A DNA stretch of 64,000 nt, from NCBI RefSeq assembly GCF_001704155.1, contig NZ_CP016294.1:4134653-4198652 (forward strand), in the 5' to 3' direction. A model generated the notes under the pieces. The model was not told where the DNA came from, ran no database searches, and saw nothing but the letters and a program-made list of their open reading frames with translations. Shown here piece by piece: positions 50,000 through 59,418 of the stretch (position 1 is the stretch's first letter; each line of letters starts with the position of its first letter). This DNA is from Stenotrophomonas rhizophila. Its GTDB lineage: Bacteria; Pseudomonadota; Gammaproteobacteria; Xanthomonadales; Xanthomonadaceae. The position numbers were made by a program, and so were the translations under genes.

Positions 50000-52360
50000 T
50001 CAGTGCGGCGCGTCGTGCGGTGGCGGGCGGAACAGCGGCGAGATCAACCAGACCAGGCCGATGCCGAACAGCAGGGTGAGGCCGAACGCGCGCAGCGCCG
50101 GCGTGGCCGACAGGCCCAACAGGCCGAACGACAGCCAGGTGCTGGCCGCGCCGACGCAGACCGCCAGCCAGGCGCTGGCATCGCCGCGGTGTTCGATCAG
50201 GAAGATGCCGTAATCGATGCCCATGCCGAGCAGCAGCATCAACGCCAATACATTGAACAGCTGCAGCGGCTGTCCGAACAGGCCGAGCAGGCCCAAGGTG
50301 AGCGCGCCGGCCGCCAGCGTGGGAGCGAACACGCGCCATGCCTGCCCGCGGTAGCGCCAGTACAGCACCGCGAACACCAGCACGATGCCGACCAGCAGCA
50401 GCGCGCTCATCAGCTTGCGGTAGTGCTTGAGCAGCGCGGAGAAATCGGCGGTGCGGTCGACCCAGCGCACGCCGTCGATGCCCTTGGCCTGCGCTTCGAG
50501 CAGCGTCAGCGCATCGGCGCGGGAGAGATCATCGACCATCACCACCGAGGCCATGCCCTTGCCCACTTCGCCCAGCCACAGGTGGCGGAACGGCATGGCG
50601 GCGGGCGACGCCAGGAACGCTTCTGCCTGCAGGTCGTGTGCCGCGTAGTCCGGGCGCTGCACAGTTTCGCCGACGGTGTCGCTGACGGCGGCAAGTACCT
50701 GCGGCTCGACCCGCGCGGTCAGCGCGGCATCGGCATGCTGGCGCTGCACCGACGGCAGCCACTCGCTGATCGCGCGGTAGCCGCCGATCTGCTTGTTGGC
50801 CGAGAGCACGCTCAGGCGCTCGATCAGCGCTTCTTCGCGTTCCAGCACCTGTTCGGCGTTGTCGCCCTGCACCAGGTAGAACTGCGCAGGGCTGGGCATG
50901 CCCAGCATCTGGCTGATGCGGATCTGCTGGTTGATCAGCGACATCGGCGAGGACTGCAGACTGCGCAGGTTGTCGTCCGCGGTCAGGCGCAGCATGCCAA
51001 GGCCCGACAGCACCACCACCGCACCCAGGAACAGCCCGACCGGGCGGCGCCCGTGCAGGCGCGGCCAGCGCTCCAGCGTGGCGCCCAGCCAGCGCGCGAA
51101 GCGGGTACTGCGGATTTCGCCGCCATCCAGCCACGGGAACCAGAAGATCACGGTCAGGAACGCGCCGGCCAGGCCCACTACGGAGAACAGCGCCATCTGG
51201 CGCAGGCCGGGGAACGGGGCCAGGCCCAGCGCGAGGTAGGCCAGCGCGCTGGTCACCAAGGCCAGCCACAGGCCGGGCAGCAGGTGCCGCAGCAGTTTCC
51301 AGCGGCGGTCAGCCGGCTCGGCCTGCCGTGAGGCGAACCAGTGAATGCCGTAATCCTCGGCGACGCCGACCAGCGAGGCGCCGAACACCAGGGTCAGCAC
51401 GTGCACCTTGCCGAACACCAGCACGGTCACCGCCAGCGCCACGCCGCAGCCGATCAGCAGCGAGGCGGCCACCAGCAGGATCGGGCGCAGCGAACGGAAC
51501 GCAAGCCACACCAGCAGCAGCACCGCCGCCAGCGAACCCCAGCCGATGGTGTTGATTTCCCAGTTGGCCTGCACCGCGGCGGCCTCGGCGTGCAGCGGCA
51601 CGCCGGCGCGCAGTACTTCCAGGCCGGGCGCGTGCTTGGCTGCGGCTGCGGTGGCAGCGTCGAGCAGCAGGTCAATGTGGCGCTCGCCATCGAGCTGGAA
51701 CGCGGAACCCAGCGTTTCGTACTGGATGACCGACCAGTGCTTGCCATCGGCGTCGAGCAGGCCGTCGTCGCCCATGCGCAGGCCGGACGCTGCTGCCCTT
51801 TCCTGCCACCACTGCGGCCACAGCGACAGCGGGTCCTGCCGCCATTCGGTCAGGCGTGGCGCGCCCATCGGGCCGTACAACGCGGCCAGCGCGGATTCGG
51901 ACAGGCTTTCTGCCGACTCCTCCTGCAGGCGCTGGCGCTGCTGTCCGGTCAGCAGGCGGTCGCGGTACGGCGCGTAGAACGCGCGCGCCTGGTCGAACCA
52001 GCCTTCGATGGAGCCGCTTTCCTGCAACAGCGCCTTGCCCTGCGGATCGTCGCGCAGGCGCTGGCGGAAGGCCTGTTCGGCGGCCTTGGTGGCCGCGCCG
52101 TCGGCGCTGCCGAGCAGCACCACGATCTGCCGTGCATTCGCATCGGCGATGCGCCGGGTTACATCGGACAGCAGGCGGTCGTGCGCGTCCTGCGGCAGCA
52201 GCGCCAGGATGTCGGTGTCGATCCGCGATTCCTTCGACCACAGCTGCCACTGCTGCACGCCCAGCCCGACCAGCACCAGCAGCCACGCCACCGCCAGCCA
52301 GCGCCATGCGCGCTGCAGCCGGCCGTTCTCGCGCCAGGCCGAATTCAACGACTCATTCAA
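50000..52360 (-). CDS. MMPL/RND-family exporter of the pigment locus
   Basis: The protein has 786 residues from TTG 52360, chosen because GAGGA lies about 8 nt upstream and the gene then overlaps the lolA-like stop by 8 bp. The fold is RND-like: one N-terminal helix, a large periplasmic loop, helices 2-6 (about 280-400), a second loop, and helices 8-12 (about 640-760), with GVAEDYGIHWF and GMGIDYGIFLIEHR as the twin Asp-containing TM4/TM10-type segments. It should export the polyene lipid from the inner membrane. Confidence 0.87.
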   Translation of the reverse strand: MNESLNSAWRENGRLQRAWRWLAVAWLLVLVGLGVQQWQLWSKESRIDTDILALLPQDAHDRLLSDVTRRIADANARQIVVLLGSADGAATKAAEQAFRQRLRDDPQGKALLQESGSIEGWFDQARAFYAPYRDRLLTGQQRQRLQEESAESLSESALAALYGPMGAPRLTEWRQDPLSLWPQWWQERAAASGLRMGDDGLLDADGKHWSVIQYETLGSAFQLDGERHIDLLLDAATAAAAKHAPGLEVLRAGVPLHAEAAAVQANWEINTIGWGSLAAVLLLVWLAFRSLRPILLVAASLLIGCGVALAVTVLVFGKVHVLTLVFGASLVGVAEDYGIHWFASRQAEPADRRWKLLRHLLPGLWLALVTSALAYLALGLAPFPGLRQMALFSVVGLAGAFLTVIFWFPWLDGGEIRSTRFARWLGATLERWPRLHGRRPVGLFLGAVVVLSGLGMLRLTADDNLRSLQSSPMSLINQQIRISQMLGMPSPAQFYLVQGDNAEQVLEREEALIERLSVLSANKQIGGYRAISEWLPSVQRQHADAALTARVEPQVLAAVSDTVGETVQRPDYAAHDLQAEAFLASPAAMPFRHLWLGEVGKGMASVVMVDDLSRADALTLLEAQAKGIDGVRWVDRTADFSALLKHYRKLMSALLLVGIVLVFAVLYWRYRGQAWRVFAPTLAAGALTLGLLGLFGQPLQLFNVLALMLLLGMGIDYGIFLIEHRGDASAWLAVCVGAASTWLSFGLLGLSATPALRAFGLTLLFGIGLVWLISPLFRPPPHDAPH

Positions 52361-52979
52361 ACCGGCGGTCCTCGTCGGCGCTGAGCTGCGCCGGGGTTTC
52401 GCCCAGGGCGGTGAAGTGGATGCGGGTGACATCCTGGTTCGCTTCGGTGATCTGCACCTCGCGCACGTAACGGTCGCCGCTCAGCTCGAGCGCGCTGAAC
52501 ACCTTGGCCAGCATCGGCGAGCGCGGGGTAAGGTGCATGCGCCAGCCGTTGTCCGGCAGCGCGTCGACCTTCACCGTGAACTGCGCGGACAGCGCCTGCG
52601 CATCGCCGCTCATCAGCGCGAACATGATCGCGTTGACCGAACGCATCGCCGGCTGCTGGCGGCCATCCAGTTCGACCCGGCTGCTGCCATCGCGCTGGCG
52701 GCTGAGGATGCGGTCGCGGGTGACCACCACTTCGGAGGGGAACGGCTTGAGCGTGGTCCAGATAACGCCACGGTCCTGGGCCAGCACGAAGCGGCCCTGG
52801 GAACGCAGCGGATTCTTGAAGCCGGAAACCTGCTTGTCCTGGCTGAATTCGCCCCGCAGCACGTTGACCTTGGCCACGCGCTGCTTGACCAGGTCCACGC
52901 TGGCGGCCGGCGCGGCGAGCACGGGGCTGGCCACGGCCAGCAGCACCAGCACGCCCAGCGTGCGCAGGAAACGGATCAT
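52353..52979 (-). CDS. LolA-like periplasmic carrier of the pigment locus
   Basis: The 208-residue protein has a signal peptide (LGVLVLLAVASPVLA, cleaved after about residue 22) and a LolA-fold mature part (LRGEFSQDKQVSGFKNPLRSQG, DRGVIWTTLKPFPSE). Housekeeping LolA carries lipoproteins; homologues in APE clusters probably carry the polyene lipid across the periplasm. The start overlaps the thioesterase stop (ATGA), and it precedes the MMPL exporter. Confidence 0.87.
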   Translation of the reverse strand: MIRFLRTLGVLVLLAVASPVLAAPAASVDLVKQRVAKVNVLRGEFSQDKQVSGFKNPLRSQGRFVLAQDRGVIWTTLKPFPSEVVVTRDRILSRQRDGSSRVELDGRQQPAMRSVNAIMFALMSGDAQALSAQFTVKVDALPDNGWRMHLTPRSPMLAKVFSALELSGDRYVREVQITEANQDVTRIHFTALGETPAQLSADEDRRFE

Positions 52980-53398
52980 GGCACCTGTACTCCCAGCCGT
53001 TCCCAGAGCACCGACGGGCACAGGTACAGCATTTCGTTGGTGGCCGCGTCGACCGCGACCTGGATGGTGTGGGCGCGGGTGAGCACCTGGCCGCTGTCGG
53101 CGTCGAAGATCTCGTAGGCGATCTTCAGGCGGTTTTCCCACTCGGTGATGGTGGCGCGCACGCGCAGCGCCTGGCCGTACAGCAGCGGGCGGATGTACTT
53201 CACCCGCGCGTCGACCACCGGCCAGATGTAGCCGGAATCGCGCATCTGCGGGTAGTCGTAGTCATGGCGTTGCAGCAGCGCGCAGCGCGCCACTTCGAAG
53301 TACTTGAAGTAGTTGCCGTGCCACACCACGTGCATCGGATCGCAGTCGTGGAAGGTCGGCGACAGCGCGACCTCGAAGCTCAGGTCAGGGACGGTCAT
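52976..53398 (-). CDS. Hotdog thioesterase (YbgC-like) of the pigment locus
   Basis: The 140-residue protein, starting MTVPDLSFEVALS, contains HDCDPMHVVWHGNYFKYFEVAR, the acyl-CoA thioesterase motif with the catalytic Asp (DPMHVVWHGNY). It could release or edit acyl-ACP intermediates. The lyase gene overlaps it by 14 bp. Confidence 0.87.
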   Translation of the reverse strand: MTVPDLSFEVALSPTFHDCDPMHVVWHGNYFKYFEVARCALLQRHDYDYPQMRDSGYIWPVVDARVKYIRPLLYGQALRVRATITEWENRLKIAYEIFDADSGQVLTRAHTIQVAVDAATNEMLYLCPSVLWERLGVQVP

Positions 53399-54947
53399 AC
53401 AGGCTCCAGCGCTGGCCACGGATATCGTCGAGCAGGCTGCGCAGCTCGCCGTCCAGGGCGCGGTCTTCTTCCACCAGCGCGATGCGTCCGCACAGGTCCT
53501 GGTACATGGCGGCCAGGTCGCCGTGCAGGGTGGCGTTCATGCCGACCCGCTCGCGCAGGGCCACGCCCTGGCGCGCGGCGATCAGCATGCCGGCCACCAC
53601 CTGTTCGGTCAGCTCGATCACGCGCAGGCAGTCGCGCGCGGCGATGGTGCCCATGCTGACCTTGTCCTGGTTGTGGCATTCGGTGGAACGCGAGAACACC
53701 GAGGCCGGCATGGTCTGCTTGAGCGCTTCGGCAGTCCACGCCGAGACACTGATCTGCAGCGCCTTCAGGCCGTGGTTGATCGCCGCACGCTCACCGGTGG
53801 AGGCCGACAGGTTGGCCGGCAGGCCATGGTTGAAGCGCGCGTCCACCACCAGAGCGAGCTGGCGGTCGAGCAGGTCGGCCAGGTTGGCGATGGTGTTCTT
53901 CAGCGCATCCATGGCGAAGGCGATGTGGCCACCGTAGAAATGGCCGCCGTGCAGGATGCGCTCGCCATCGGCGTCGATCAGCGGGTTGTCGTTGGCGCTG
54001 TTGAGTTCGGTTTCGATGAACTGGCGCAGGAACGGCAGCGCATCCTGGACCACGCCGATCACGTGCGGGGCGCAGCGCAGCGAGTAGCGATCCTGCAGGC
54101 GCTGCTCGTTGCGGGGCGGGCGGTCGCTGTGCAGGTCGTCGCGCAGGCGCGCGGCGATCTGCATCTGGCCCGGATGTGGCTTGGCGGCGAACAGCATTTC
54201 ATCGAAATGGTGTGCGTTGCCGTCGCTGGCCAGCACGTTGAAGGCGGTCAAGCGGGTCGCCAGCCTGGTCAGGTAATCGGCGCGGTCGTAGGCCAGGCAG
54301 GCCAGCGCGGTCATCACCGCGGTCCCGTTCATGATCGCCAGGCCTTCCTTCGGCCGCAGCCGCAGCGGGGCCATGCCGATCTCGGCCAGCACCTCGGCGG
54401 CCGGGCGGCGTGCGCCCTGGTACATCACTTCGCGTTCGCCGCAGAGCACGGCGGCCACGTAGGACAGCGGAGTGAGGTCGCCACTGGCGCCGACCGATCC
54501 TTCGGCCGGAATCAGCGGCAGCACGTCGTGGCGCAGCAGCGTGGCCAGACCCTGCAGCAGCGGATGGCTCACGCCCGACATGCCACGCACCAGCGAGGCC
54601 AGGCGCGCGGCGATGACCGCACGGGTCTCCTGTTCGTCCAGGAAGCGGCCCAGGCCACAGCCGTGGTAGGTGAACAGATGGTGCGGCAGTTCGGCCACCA
54701 GTGCCGGTGGAATGTTGACCGTGCACGAATCGCCGTAGCCAGTGGTCACGCCGTAGATCACCCCGTCCTCGCGCAGCAGGCGATCGAGGAAATCGGCACC
54801 GCGCTGGATGCGCGCGGTGAATGCCGGGTCGTCGCTGACCACGGCGTCGGCCTGGCGCTGCGACAGCGCGACCACGTCTTCAATGGTCAGCGGCGCATCG
54901 CCGAAGCGGAGCGTCCGGGCCGGGGTGGAGCCTGCATTACGTGCCAT
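53385..54947 (-). CDS. MIO-type aromatic amino acid ammonia-lyase (HAL/PAL family)
   Basis: The 520-residue enzyme has the MIO-forming Ala154-Ser155-Gly156 in GSVGASGDLTPL. A catalytic Tyr is in VIYGVTTGYG (Tyr65), and NSANDNPLI and QDRYSLRCAPHVIGV are conserved family regions. Proteins of this kind remove ammonia from histidine, phenylalanine or tyrosine. It lies inside the pigment run, so urocanate is not the expected product; an aryl-acrylate such as coumarate is possible. XanB2 already gives a 3-hydroxybenzoate starter, so the exact role is open. Confidence 0.88.
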   Translation of the reverse strand: MARNAGSTPARTLRFGDAPLTIEDVVALSQRQADAVVSDDPAFTARIQRGADFLDRLLREDGVIYGVTTGYGDSCTVNIPPALVAELPHHLFTYHGCGLGRFLDEQETRAVIAARLASLVRGMSGVSHPLLQGLATLLRHDVLPLIPAEGSVGASGDLTPLSYVAAVLCGEREVMYQGARRPAAEVLAEIGMAPLRLRPKEGLAIMNGTAVMTALACLAYDRADYLTRLATRLTAFNVLASDGNAHHFDEMLFAAKPHPGQMQIAARLRDDLHSDRPPRNEQRLQDRYSLRCAPHVIGVVQDALPFLRQFIETELNSANDNPLIDADGERILHGGHFYGGHIAFAMDALKNTIANLADLLDRQLALVVDARFNHGLPANLSASTGERAAINHGLKALQISVSAWTAEALKQTMPASVFSRSTECHNQDKVSMGTIAARDCLRVIELTEQVVAGMLIAARQGVALRERVGMNATLHGDLAAMYQDLCGRIALVEEDRALDGELRSLLDDIRGQRWSLYDRP

Positions 54948-55884
54948 GAGATGCCTGATCCCAGAAGGGGAAGAAGTTGAACCAGTCCAAGGGGGCTTCG
55001 GTGACCTGGAGTTCCAGCCACCGGGCGAAATGTTCGGCCTGCGCGGTCAGCGCGGCATCGCGCGAGCCGCGCGGCAGGGTGATGCGGTCGCTGAAGTGCT
55101 CGAAGCGCACGCGGTAGCCCTTGCCTTCGTGCAGGCAGGCCATGGTGTACACGGGGCAGGCCAGCGCCGAGGCGAGTACATAGGCGCCGATCGGAAACTG
55201 CGCGGTATGGCCCAGGAACGGTGCCGGCACGGTGCGCCCGCCGCGCAGCGGCACGCGGTCGCCGACGATGGCCACGAATCCGCCGGCCTGCACGCGGCGC
55301 TGCAGCTCCACGGCGGTGGCCGGGCCCATGTCGGTGACCTGCATCAGTTCGACCGAGGCCAGCGGATCCAGCCGCTGCATGAGCCGGTTGAAGCGCTGCG
55401 CATGCGCGGTGTGCACCAGCACGGTGATGTGGAAGCCGGGCACCTGCTCGGCCAGCACCTGGCACAGCTCCAGGCAGCCGATGTGCGCGGTGAGGATCAG
55501 CCCGCCTTCGCGGCGTGCGATCTTTTCCAGCATCAGGTCTCGCTGCAGCCGGATGCGCTCGGGCGGGTAGCGCCCGCCCAGGCCCAGCAGCTTGTCCAGC
55601 AGCGTATCTGCGAACAGCGCGAAGTGTTTCAGGCTGGTCCAGCGCCCCGGCGAGCCGCCGAGCACGCCGGTGTGCGCCTGCAGCCGCTGCAGGTACTGCA
55701 GCGAGGCGCGGCGCGCCACGCCGTTGCTCAACCAATGGCACAGGACCACCGGGTATACGCACAGGCGGAACGGCCAGCGTCCGAACCAGCGGTGCACCCA
55801 GCACAGGAACAGCACCCCGGCGGCCGAGGTGGTCTCGCCCAGGTCGGCCCAGTGCGGGGCGTTGGCCGGCGCCGGTGCGTTCAT
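54937..55884 (-). CDS. LpxL/HtrB-like acyltransferase of the pigment locus
   Basis: The 315-residue protein starts at MNAPAPANAPHW (55884), overlapping the glycosyltransferase stop (ATGA). It has a single N-terminal membrane region, the catalytic HX4E as LTAHIGCLELC, and VGDRVPLRGGR typical of lipid A-type lauroyl transferases. In this locus it probably transfers the aryl-polyene acyl chain to a lipid or sugar carrier. A frame extension upstream to 56172 is not supported. Confidence 0.88.
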   Translation of the reverse strand: MNAPAPANAPHWADLGETTSAAGVLFLCWVHRWFGRWPFRLCVYPVVLCHWLSNGVARRASLQYLQRLQAHTGVLGGSPGRWTSLKHFALFADTLLDKLLGLGGRYPPERIRLQRDLMLEKIARREGGLILTAHIGCLELCQVLAEQVPGFHITVLVHTAHAQRFNRLMQRLDPLASVELMQVTDMGPATAVELQRRVQAGGFVAIVGDRVPLRGGRTVPAPFLGHTAQFPIGAYVLASALACPVYTMACLHEGKGYRVRFEHFSDRITLPRGSRDAALTAQAEHFARWLELQVTEAPLDWFNFFPFWDQASHGT

Positions 55885-56633
55885 GCCGTCGCGGCTCCTG
55901 CGAGGCGGCGCCACAGCAGGCGCGGGGCGCGCCGCAGCATGCCGAAGAAAAGGCGGGTGTGCATGCGGCTGATGCGCACGTTGTCGCGCCACACATCGAA
56001 GTGCGACACGCCATCGCTGGGATAGGTCACCCGGGTGGGCAGGCTGATTACCTGCACACCACGCCAGAACAGCCGCACCAGGATCTCGCTGTCGAAATCC
56101 ATGCGCCGGCCGATGGTTTCCTCGCCCACCAGGCGGGTGACCGGCGCCAGCGGATACAGCCGGAAACCGCACATCGAATCGCGGATCTGCAGCGACAGCG
56201 TATTGATCCAGACCCAGATATGGGTGGCATAGCGCCCGTACAGGCGTGCCTTGGGCACGCTGTCGTCGTAGACCGGAATGCCGCAGATCACCGCCTGCGG
56301 GTGCTGCGTGGCCAGGGCCACGAAGCGCGGAATATCGGCCGGGTCGTGCTGGCCGTCGGCATCGATCTGCAGCACGTGGGTATGCCCACGCCGCGCCGCT
56401 TCAGCGAAGCCGGCCAGCATCGCGCCGCCCTTGCCCTGGTTCACCGCCAGGCGCAGCAGGCCGACCTGGTCCGGGTGTGCCTGCGCCAACGCCTGCAGCA
56501 CCTGCGCGCAGGCCGGGTGCGAGCCATCATCCACCAGCAGGCACGGCAGGCCACTGGCACGCACGCCCTGCACCACCGCGCCGATGGCGTGTTCGTGGTC
56601 GTAGACGGGAATCACCACCAACGGCTCAAGCAT
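55881..56633 (-). CDS. Family 2 glycosyltransferase of the pigment locus
   Basis: The 250-residue protein starts at MLEPLVVIPVYD and shows LLVDDGSHP, GKGGAMLAGF and the DXD-type QIDADGQHDP, all in GT2 order. It likely adds a sugar to the polyene head group or its lipid carrier. It overlaps the ligase gene by 8 bp and the acyltransferase by 4. Confidence 0.9.
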   Translation of the reverse strand: MLEPLVVIPVYDHEHAIGAVVQGVRASGLPCLLVDDGSHPACAQVLQALAQAHPDQVGLLRLAVNQGKGGAMLAGFAEAARRGHTHVLQIDADGQHDPADIPRFVALATQHPQAVICGIPVYDDSVPKARLYGRYATHIWVWINTLSLQIRDSMCGFRLYPLAPVTRLVGEETIGRRMDFDSEILVRLFWRGVQVISLPTRVTYPSDGVSHFDVWRDNVRISRMHTRLFFGMLRRAPRLLWRRLAGAATA

Positions 56634-58314
56634 CGCCGAACACCACCCGCCCGCTGGCATGCACGCCGTGGTCGGAGACATAGCGGAAGCTCAGCACCGA
56701 TTTCAGCGCATCCCAGCCCAACGTCAGCTGCAGGCGGTCGCCCGGCCGCGCCACGTGCTGGAACTTCAGGGCGTCCATCCGCTCGAAACGCGGCGGCATG
56801 GCGAAGGCTTCGCGCGCGTAATGGATCGCCCAGTCCAGCTGGACCACCCCGGGCAGGATCTTCGCCTGCGGGAAGTGGCCATCGAAGGCGACCAGGTCGG
56901 GTTCGAGCGGGAGCACCAGCACGGCGGCGTCGGCGGCGCGCTGCTGCCACTGTGCCACCGGCAGCAGCGGCCGGAACAACGCTTCCAGCGCGGCGGCGGT
57001 GATCTTGCCCTGCGCGTTGTACGGCAGTTCGTCGATGAAGCGCCAGCGCCGGGGGCGGGTCACCGCATCATGGCTGTGGGCCAGGTGCGCACCCAGCGCC
57101 TGCGACAGCTGGCGGCGCTGTGCATCGGTCCACTGCGCCACGCCACCGTTGTGCGGCACCACCACGGCGGCAAGCTGTTCGCGCGCGCCCTGCAGCACCA
57201 GCACGCGCACGTCCTGTACCTGTGGGTGCGCGCGCAGCTGCTGTTCCAGCGCGTCGAGCGAGACCCGGCGCTCTTCGATCTTGACGATGCGGTCGGCGCG
57301 CCCGAGCAGGCGGAAGCTGCGCCCGGCATCGGCCTCCACGCGGTCCTGGGTCTGCCACCAGGCGTCGTCGACCAGGTGCGGCGAGGACACGGCCAGGCAG
57401 CCTTCCTCGATCCGCCAGGACACGCCCGGCAGCGGGTGCCACTGCGGCTGTTCGGCGCTCCATTGGCGCCAGGCGATGCCGCCGGTTTCGCTGCTGCCGA
57501 ACACTTCGGTGGGTGCCACGCCAAGCAGTGCGCGGGCCTGCAGCGCGGCCTCGCTGGGCAGCGGGCCGCCAGAGGAAAACACCGCGCGCAGCTGGCCGCC
57601 CAGCGATGACCAGTCCAGCTGTTCGGGCAGGCGCTTGAGATGGGCCGGAGTGGCGACCAGCACCGAGGGCTGGTGCGCCAGCGCGCTGACCAGGTCTTCA
57701 TGGAAGAAGCGGCGCGGCTGGATCGCGCGACCCGCCGCCAATGGCCACAGCACCCGGAACAGCAGGCCGTAGATGTGCTGGTGCGAGACCGTGCCGTGTA
57801 CCTGCGCGCCATCGAGCTGATCACCGAACGCGGCCTGCAACGCATCCACCTCGCGGGTCAGCTGGCGCATGCGCTTGCTGATCGCGCTGGGCGCACCGGT
57901 GCTGCCGGAGGTGAACACCACCAGTTCCAGCGCGTCTTCGTCCAGCACGGCCAGCTCGGCCTGAGGGTCGGCGGCGTCGCGCGGCTGCAACGGCGCGAAA
58001 TGCGCCGGCACGTCACCGGCGAAGCCGGCCACGCGCGGGGCCAGCCCGTCCAGGGTGGCCGGCAGGTTGTCGCCGCCCAGGAACACCCGCTTGCCGGCAT
58101 GCCAGGCACCGAACAGCGCGGCGGCGAAGTCCAGGGTGTCGTCGAAATAGAGCGCCCAGTCGCGGCCAGGCGCGGCGGCGAAGGCCTGCTGCCAGCCGAT
58201 GACCCGGGTGCGGAACTGCGGGTGCGCCACGGCACTGCCTGCCGCATCGATGCCGACGATGCGTTCGGCCCGGGGCAGCTGCGCCAACCGGTCCAGCGCG
58301 ATCCACTCAGCCAT
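56626..58314 (-). CDS. xanA2: Aryl-acid:ACP ligase fused to a hotdog dehydratase (XanA2-like)
   Basis: The 562-residue protein joins two domains. Residues 1 to about 450 are an AMP-binding ligase: the P-loop TSGSTGAPSAISKR (135-148), EVFGSSETGG, and LGRADRIVKIEERRVSL. Residues about 460-562 are a FabA/FabZ-like hotdog with DGHFPQAKILPGVVQLDWA, containing the catalytic His. In Xanthomonas, XanA2 activates 3-hydroxybenzoate and loads it on the ACP XanC. The fused dehydratase can act in the extension cycle. Naming is from pathway logic and position, not a search. Confidence 0.8.
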   Translation of the reverse strand: MAEWIALDRLAQLPRAERIVGIDAAGSAVAHPQFRTRVIGWQQAFAAAPGRDWALYFDDTLDFAAALFGAWHAGKRVFLGGDNLPATLDGLAPRVAGFAGDVPAHFAPLQPRDAADPQAELAVLDEDALELVVFTSGSTGAPSAISKRMRQLTREVDALQAAFGDQLDGAQVHGTVSHQHIYGLLFRVLWPLAAGRAIQPRRFFHEDLVSALAHQPSVLVATPAHLKRLPEQLDWSSLGGQLRAVFSSGGPLPSEAALQARALLGVAPTEVFGSSETGGIAWRQWSAEQPQWHPLPGVSWRIEEGCLAVSSPHLVDDAWWQTQDRVEADAGRSFRLLGRADRIVKIEERRVSLDALEQQLRAHPQVQDVRVLVLQGAREQLAAVVVPHNGGVAQWTDAQRRQLSQALGAHLAHSHDAVTRPRRWRFIDELPYNAQGKITAAALEALFRPLLPVAQWQQRAADAAVLVLPLEPDLVAFDGHFPQAKILPGVVQLDWAIHYAREAFAMPPRFERMDALKFQHVARPGDRLQLTLGWDALKSVLSFRYVSDHGVHASGRVVFGDA

Positions 58315-58858
58315 GCGCGTGTGCCGCCTTCACCCGCCGCCGCACCAGCCATTCACCACCAAACAGGACACCCATCATCACGTACGCCAACAATCCGTTG
58401 TAGAGCGCCCAGACCTGGTTGGAGGCCCAGAACGCCGTGAGCAGGGCCAGGCCCCCGTTGAGAACAAAAAAGCCGCACCACACCTGGGTGACACGGCGGG
58501 TATAGACCACGGCGAACGGCGGCAGTTCCGGCTCGCTCAAGCGCGCCAGCCGCTCCACCGCGCTGGGCGGGAAACGCAGGCTGGTGGCAAAGATCACCAG
58601 CATCACCGCATTGACCAGCGCCGGGTACAGCTTCAACGGCAGCGCCTGGTTGAACGCGGTGGCCAGCAGGGCCAGCACGCCGGCGCCGATCGCGGCGGCC
58701 CACCACACCGGCTGGCGGGTGGTCAGTGCGCGCAGCGCGGCCAGGGCGAACAGCAGCAGGGCCATCCAGCGCGGCTCGAAGCGTCCCAGCGAGAGATACA
58801 CCACCAGCGGGTACGCCAGCGACAGCACTGCAAACGCCGCGACGCGTACCCGGACCAT
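58307..58858 (-). CDS. Inner-membrane protein of the pigment locus (COG4648-like)
   Basis: The 183-residue protein has about five to six hydrophobic segments (AAFAVLSLAYPLVVYLSL, WMALLLFALAAL, WWAAAIGAGVLALLA, ALVNAVMLVIFATSL, VWCGFFVLNGGLALLTAF, YNGLLAYVMMGVLFGGEWLV). Similar small membrane proteins occur beside the ligase and ACP genes in aryl-polyene clusters. Its role is unknown. It overlaps the ligase gene by 8 bp. Confidence 0.82.
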   Translation of the reverse strand: MVRVRVAAFAVLSLAYPLVVYLSLGRFEPRWMALLLFALAALRALTTRQPVWWAAAIGAGVLALLATAFNQALPLKLYPALVNAVMLVIFATSLRFPPSAVERLARLSEPELPPFAVVYTRRVTQVWCGFFVLNGGLALLTAFWASNQVWALYNGLLAYVMMGVLFGGEWLVRRRVKAAHAHG

Positions 58859-58880
58859 GGTCGATCTTCAGCGGCGGCCG

Positions 58881-59138
58881 TCAGGCGGCCGCTTGCCCGG
58901 GCAGCAGCCCATGCACCACATCGACGATGTCCTGCACGGTGCGGACCGCCTTGAAGGCTTCCGGCTGCAGGTTGCGGCCGAGCAGCGGCTTGAGCTGCAC
59001 GATCAGATCCACGGCATCGATGCTGTCGATGTCCAGGTCGTCGTACAGGCGGGCCTGCGGCGTGATGCGCACCGGTTCGATCTCAAAGCTGTCCTTGAGG
59101 ATCTTGACGATGCGATCGAAAAGTTCGTTCTTGGTCAT
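58881..59138 (-). CDS. Acyl carrier protein 1
   Basis: The 85-residue protein starts at MTKNELFDRI. The phosphopantetheine site is DIDSIDAVDL with Ser about 38, and length and charge fit type II ACPs. It lies second of two tandem ACP genes. One of the two should be the XanC equivalent that receives 3-hydroxybenzoate; I cannot tell which from sequence alone. Confidence 0.9.
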   Translation of the reverse strand: MTKNELFDRIVKILKDSFEIEPVRITPQARLYDDLDIDSIDAVDLIVQLKPLLGRNLQPEAFKAVRTVQDIVDVVHGLLPGQAAA

Positions 59139-59157
59139 GGCAAATCCTGAGACGCCG

Positions 59158-59418
59158 TTAAGACTGCTGGCGTGCGGCGACAAACTCGCCAAGGGCACGC
59201 ACGCTGGAAAAATGGCGACGGGTCTCTTCCGAGTCGGCGGACAGGCTGACACCGTACTTTTTCTGCAGGGCCAAACCAAGTTCAAGCGCGTCGATCGAAT
59301 CCAGGCCCAGCCCCTCCACGAACAGGGGTGCGGCGGCGTCGATGTCGTCCGGAGTGATGTCTTCCAATGAAAGCGATGAAATGATCAATTCCTTGATCTC
59401 GTGCTCAAGTGCCTGCAC
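59158..59418 (-). CDS. Acyl carrier protein 2
   Basis: With a GTG start at 59418 (GGAG 9 nt before it) the protein has 86 residues; a TTG at 59454 is a less likely alternative. The phosphopantetheine site is GLDSIDALEL (Ser about 41). It starts within the acyltransferase gene, overlapping it by 14 bp, and ends 19 bp before the other ACP gene. Two ACPs would allow separate starter loading and chain extension. Confidence 0.87.
   Translation of the reverse strand: MQALEHEIKELIISSLSLEDITPDDIDAAAPLFVEGLGLDSIDALELGLALQKKYGVSLSADSEETRRHFSSVRALGEFVAARQQS

Noticed and set aside
47852..51331. A 1,159-codon plus-strand open frame
   Set aside because: It covers several real minus-strand pigment genes (ketosynthase, lipoprotein, halogenase, MMPL) that have clear motifs. 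It is a codon-bias shadow.
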